In this document: positions 7,161 to 8,116 of the stretch, piece after piece
How positions within the stretch are numbered: the first letter of the stretch is position 1
How the letters are laid out: every line of letters begins with the position of its first letter
Assembly: GCA_036397475.1 (NCBI GenBank)
Contig: DASWIV010000195.1
Location: 1 to 8,116, forward strand
Origin: DASWIV01 sp036397475
Lineage (GTDB): Bacteria > JAJVIF01 > JAPKYR01
Length of the DNA: 8,116 nt
Direction of reading: 5' to 3'
Made by a program: the position numbers and the translations under genes
Notes under the pieces: model-generated
Database searches by the model: none
Told to the model about the DNA's origin: nothing
Seen by the model: only the letters and a program-made list of their open reading frames with translations

Positions 7161-7510
7161 AGGGGAACCGACAATAAGCCGAGTTCTGTACCCTTGCGGG
7201 TGGCGATCATCCATCTGGGGCATACGTTACCGTATACCTCGTGCGTCTACCATGGGACGGGACGGGCAGCCCCTTGAATGTCCCTTCTTGACTTGCACCG
7301 GACGGGGTTTACTTGACGCGTAACAGTCACCTGTACGCCGGTGAGCTCTTACCTCACCTTCACACCCTTACTCGCCGAAGCGAGCGGTCTGGTTTCTTTG
7401 CACTTTCCATCGGCTCGCGCCGCCTGGGAATTACCCAGCGTCCTGCCCTGGGGTGCTCGGACTTTCCTCGGGCTTCTTTCGAAGACCGCGATCGCCTTGT
7501 CGAATCCCCT
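7161..7510 (-). ncRNA. rnpB: RNase P RNA, bacterial class A
   Basis: This is the catalytic RNA of RNase P, which cleaves 5' leaders from precursor tRNAs together with the RnpA protein. The ends are set by a 14-bp P1 helix with one mismatch, between 7510-7497 and 7174-7161. The universal P4 strands are present as GAGGAAAGUCC (7469-7459) and ACAGAACUC (7189-7181), the latter followed by GGCUUAUUG. Other recognisable parts are GGAAAGUGC, a P9-like stem with a UUCG loop (7384-7371), the conserved GGUAAGAGCUCACCGGC of the specificity domain, GUAAACCCC, and a P18-like 8-bp stem capped by a GUAA tetraloop (7238-7219). The P15-P17 area (7284-7254) is compact. The gene starts 17 bases after the RNase H stop and ends 37 bases before the lipoprotein ATG, with no obvious U-rich terminator, so the mature ends may come from processing. 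Confidence 0.96.
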
Positions 7511-7520
7511 AAACCATCTA

Positions 7521-7548
7521 AGTATATTTAACCCTGCTCACTTTGCAA
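7521..7548 (-). promoter_or_regulatory. Putative sigma-70 promoter of rnpB, inside the end of the RNase H gene
   Basis: On the minus strand, TTGCAA (7548-7543) and TATACT (7526-7521) are separated by 16 bases. The -10 box matches 5 of 6 consensus bases and the -35 box 4 of 6. Transcription would begin a few bases before, or at, the 5' strand of P1 at 7510. This placement would let rnpB be transcribed independently of the upstream coding region while overlapping its last codons. Confidence 0.55.
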
Positions 7549-8116
7549 GGCCAGCTTACTTAACTTATCGGCCGCGGTGTTCTTTTCTCGCGGCACATAC
7601 ACCATTCGCCACTTCTTTAACCCACCTAAATATTCTCTGAGTTTCATAAGGAGAATTGCCAGATCTTCATTTTTAACTTTCCATCTGCCGTTGACCTGAT
7701 TCGCCATCAGGTCGCTGTCTGTCCTGAATTCCACTTCCTTAATTTTCCATTTCAGGCAGATTTCCGCGGCAGCGAGTGCCGCTTTGTACTCAGCCTGGTT
7801 ATTGGTCCCGTCCCCGATAAATTCCGCGTATTTCGCGAATACTTTCCCGTCGGGATATTCAAAAACCAGCCCGATCCCCGACGGTCCCGGGTTAATATCC
7901 GTGGCACCATCGGTATAAACCACACACTTATCGATGCTTCCGGGAGTGATCTCAGGAAGCACCGGCATGGCTTCTTTTTCCTTTTTCTTTACAGGTTTTT
8001 TTTCTGCGGATTTTTTCTTCGACGCTTTCTCAGCCTCCTCGAAATCATCCTTGATCAGCAGGCATACAGCCTGTGCCGCTATGCCTTCTTCTGTCCCGGT
8101 GAACCCCAACCCTTCG
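7528..8116 (-). CDS. IspF C-terminus fused to ribonuclease HI (5' part outside window)
   Basis: One uninterrupted frame enters from the right edge. Its first residues, EGLGFTGTEEGIAAQAVCLL, match the C-terminus of IspF (2-C-methyl-D-erythritol 2,4-cyclodiphosphate synthase, MEP isoprenoid pathway), which in E. coli reads LGFTGRGEGIACEAVALL. Instead of stopping, the frame continues through a Lys/Glu/Ala-rich linker of about 30 residues (AEKASKKKSAEKK...) into a complete type 1 RNase H domain. This domain has the four catalytic acids: YTDGA, NNQAEY, TDSD and NTAADKLS. RNase H cleaves RNA in RNA-DNA hybrids. The lysine-rich linker may help bind nucleic acid. An internal ATG at 7968-7966, preceded by AAGGA at 10 bases, could also yield a separate RNase H of about 146 residues. 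No stop or frame break is seen between the two parts. The RNase H identification is firm. The IspF part rests on about 20 residues because most of it lies outside the window. Confidence 0.88.
   Translation of the reverse strand, partial: EGLGFTGTEEGIAAQAVCLLIKDDFEEAEKASKKKSAEKKPVKKKEKEAMPVLPEITPGSIDKCVVYTDGATDINPGPSGIGLVFEYPDGKVFAKYAEFIGDGTNNQAEYKAALAAAEICLKWKIKEVEFRTDSDLMANQVNGRWKVKNEDLAILLMKLREYLGGLKKWRMVYVPREKNTAADKLSKLALQSEQG

Noticed and set aside
7313..7640. Plus-strand open frames over the rnpB region
   Set aside because: The region is explained by the RNase P RNA on the minus strand, and the frames have no family features.

Overview
The window is a stretch of ordinary bacterial chromosome in which every supportable gene lies on the minus strand, so transcription runs from high to low coordinates. 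A large lipoprotein with a lipobox, a lipoprotein signal peptidase and a class A RNase P RNA point to a bacterium. It is probably a diderm from a poorly sampled lineage with roughly balanced base composition. The sequence alone does not let me name a phylum. There are no mobile elements, CRISPR arrays, tRNAs or phage genes.

In transcription order, the right end (8116-7528) holds the 3' part of one continuous reading frame. It begins with the C-terminus of the isoprenoid enzyme IspF and runs through a lysine-rich linker into a complete type 1 RNase H. About 17 bases after its stop lies rnpB, the RNase P RNA (7510-7161), with a good sigma-70-like promoter buried in the end of the RNase H frame. 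Next comes a long secreted lipoprotein gene of unknown function (7123-4706). It has a TPR-like segment, a proline/glycine-rich linker, an EF-hand-like calcium loop and an 80-residue acidic tail with no basic residue. A short intergenic hairpin follows.

The left half is a compact housekeeping operon: tatD (metal-dependent nuclease), lspA (signal peptidase II with an unusual acidic C-terminal extension), rluD-like pseudouridine synthase and tgt (queuosine insertion into tRNA). After a 158-base gap come a DUF167/YggU gene and the 5' part of rsmD (16S rRNA methyltransferase), which runs off the left edge. Several junctions look translationally coupled: TAATG between tatD and lspA, an 11-base overlap between rluD and tgt, and TTGA between yggU and rsmD.

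The common theme is RNA maturation and modification (RNase H, RNase P RNA, TatD, RluD, Tgt, RsmD), with lipoprotein processing (LspA) and one large lipoprotein among them. The most unusual items are the IspF-RNase H fusion, the acidic extension of LspA and the unassigned calcium-loop lipoprotein. I see no evidence of a wholly new defence or mobile system.
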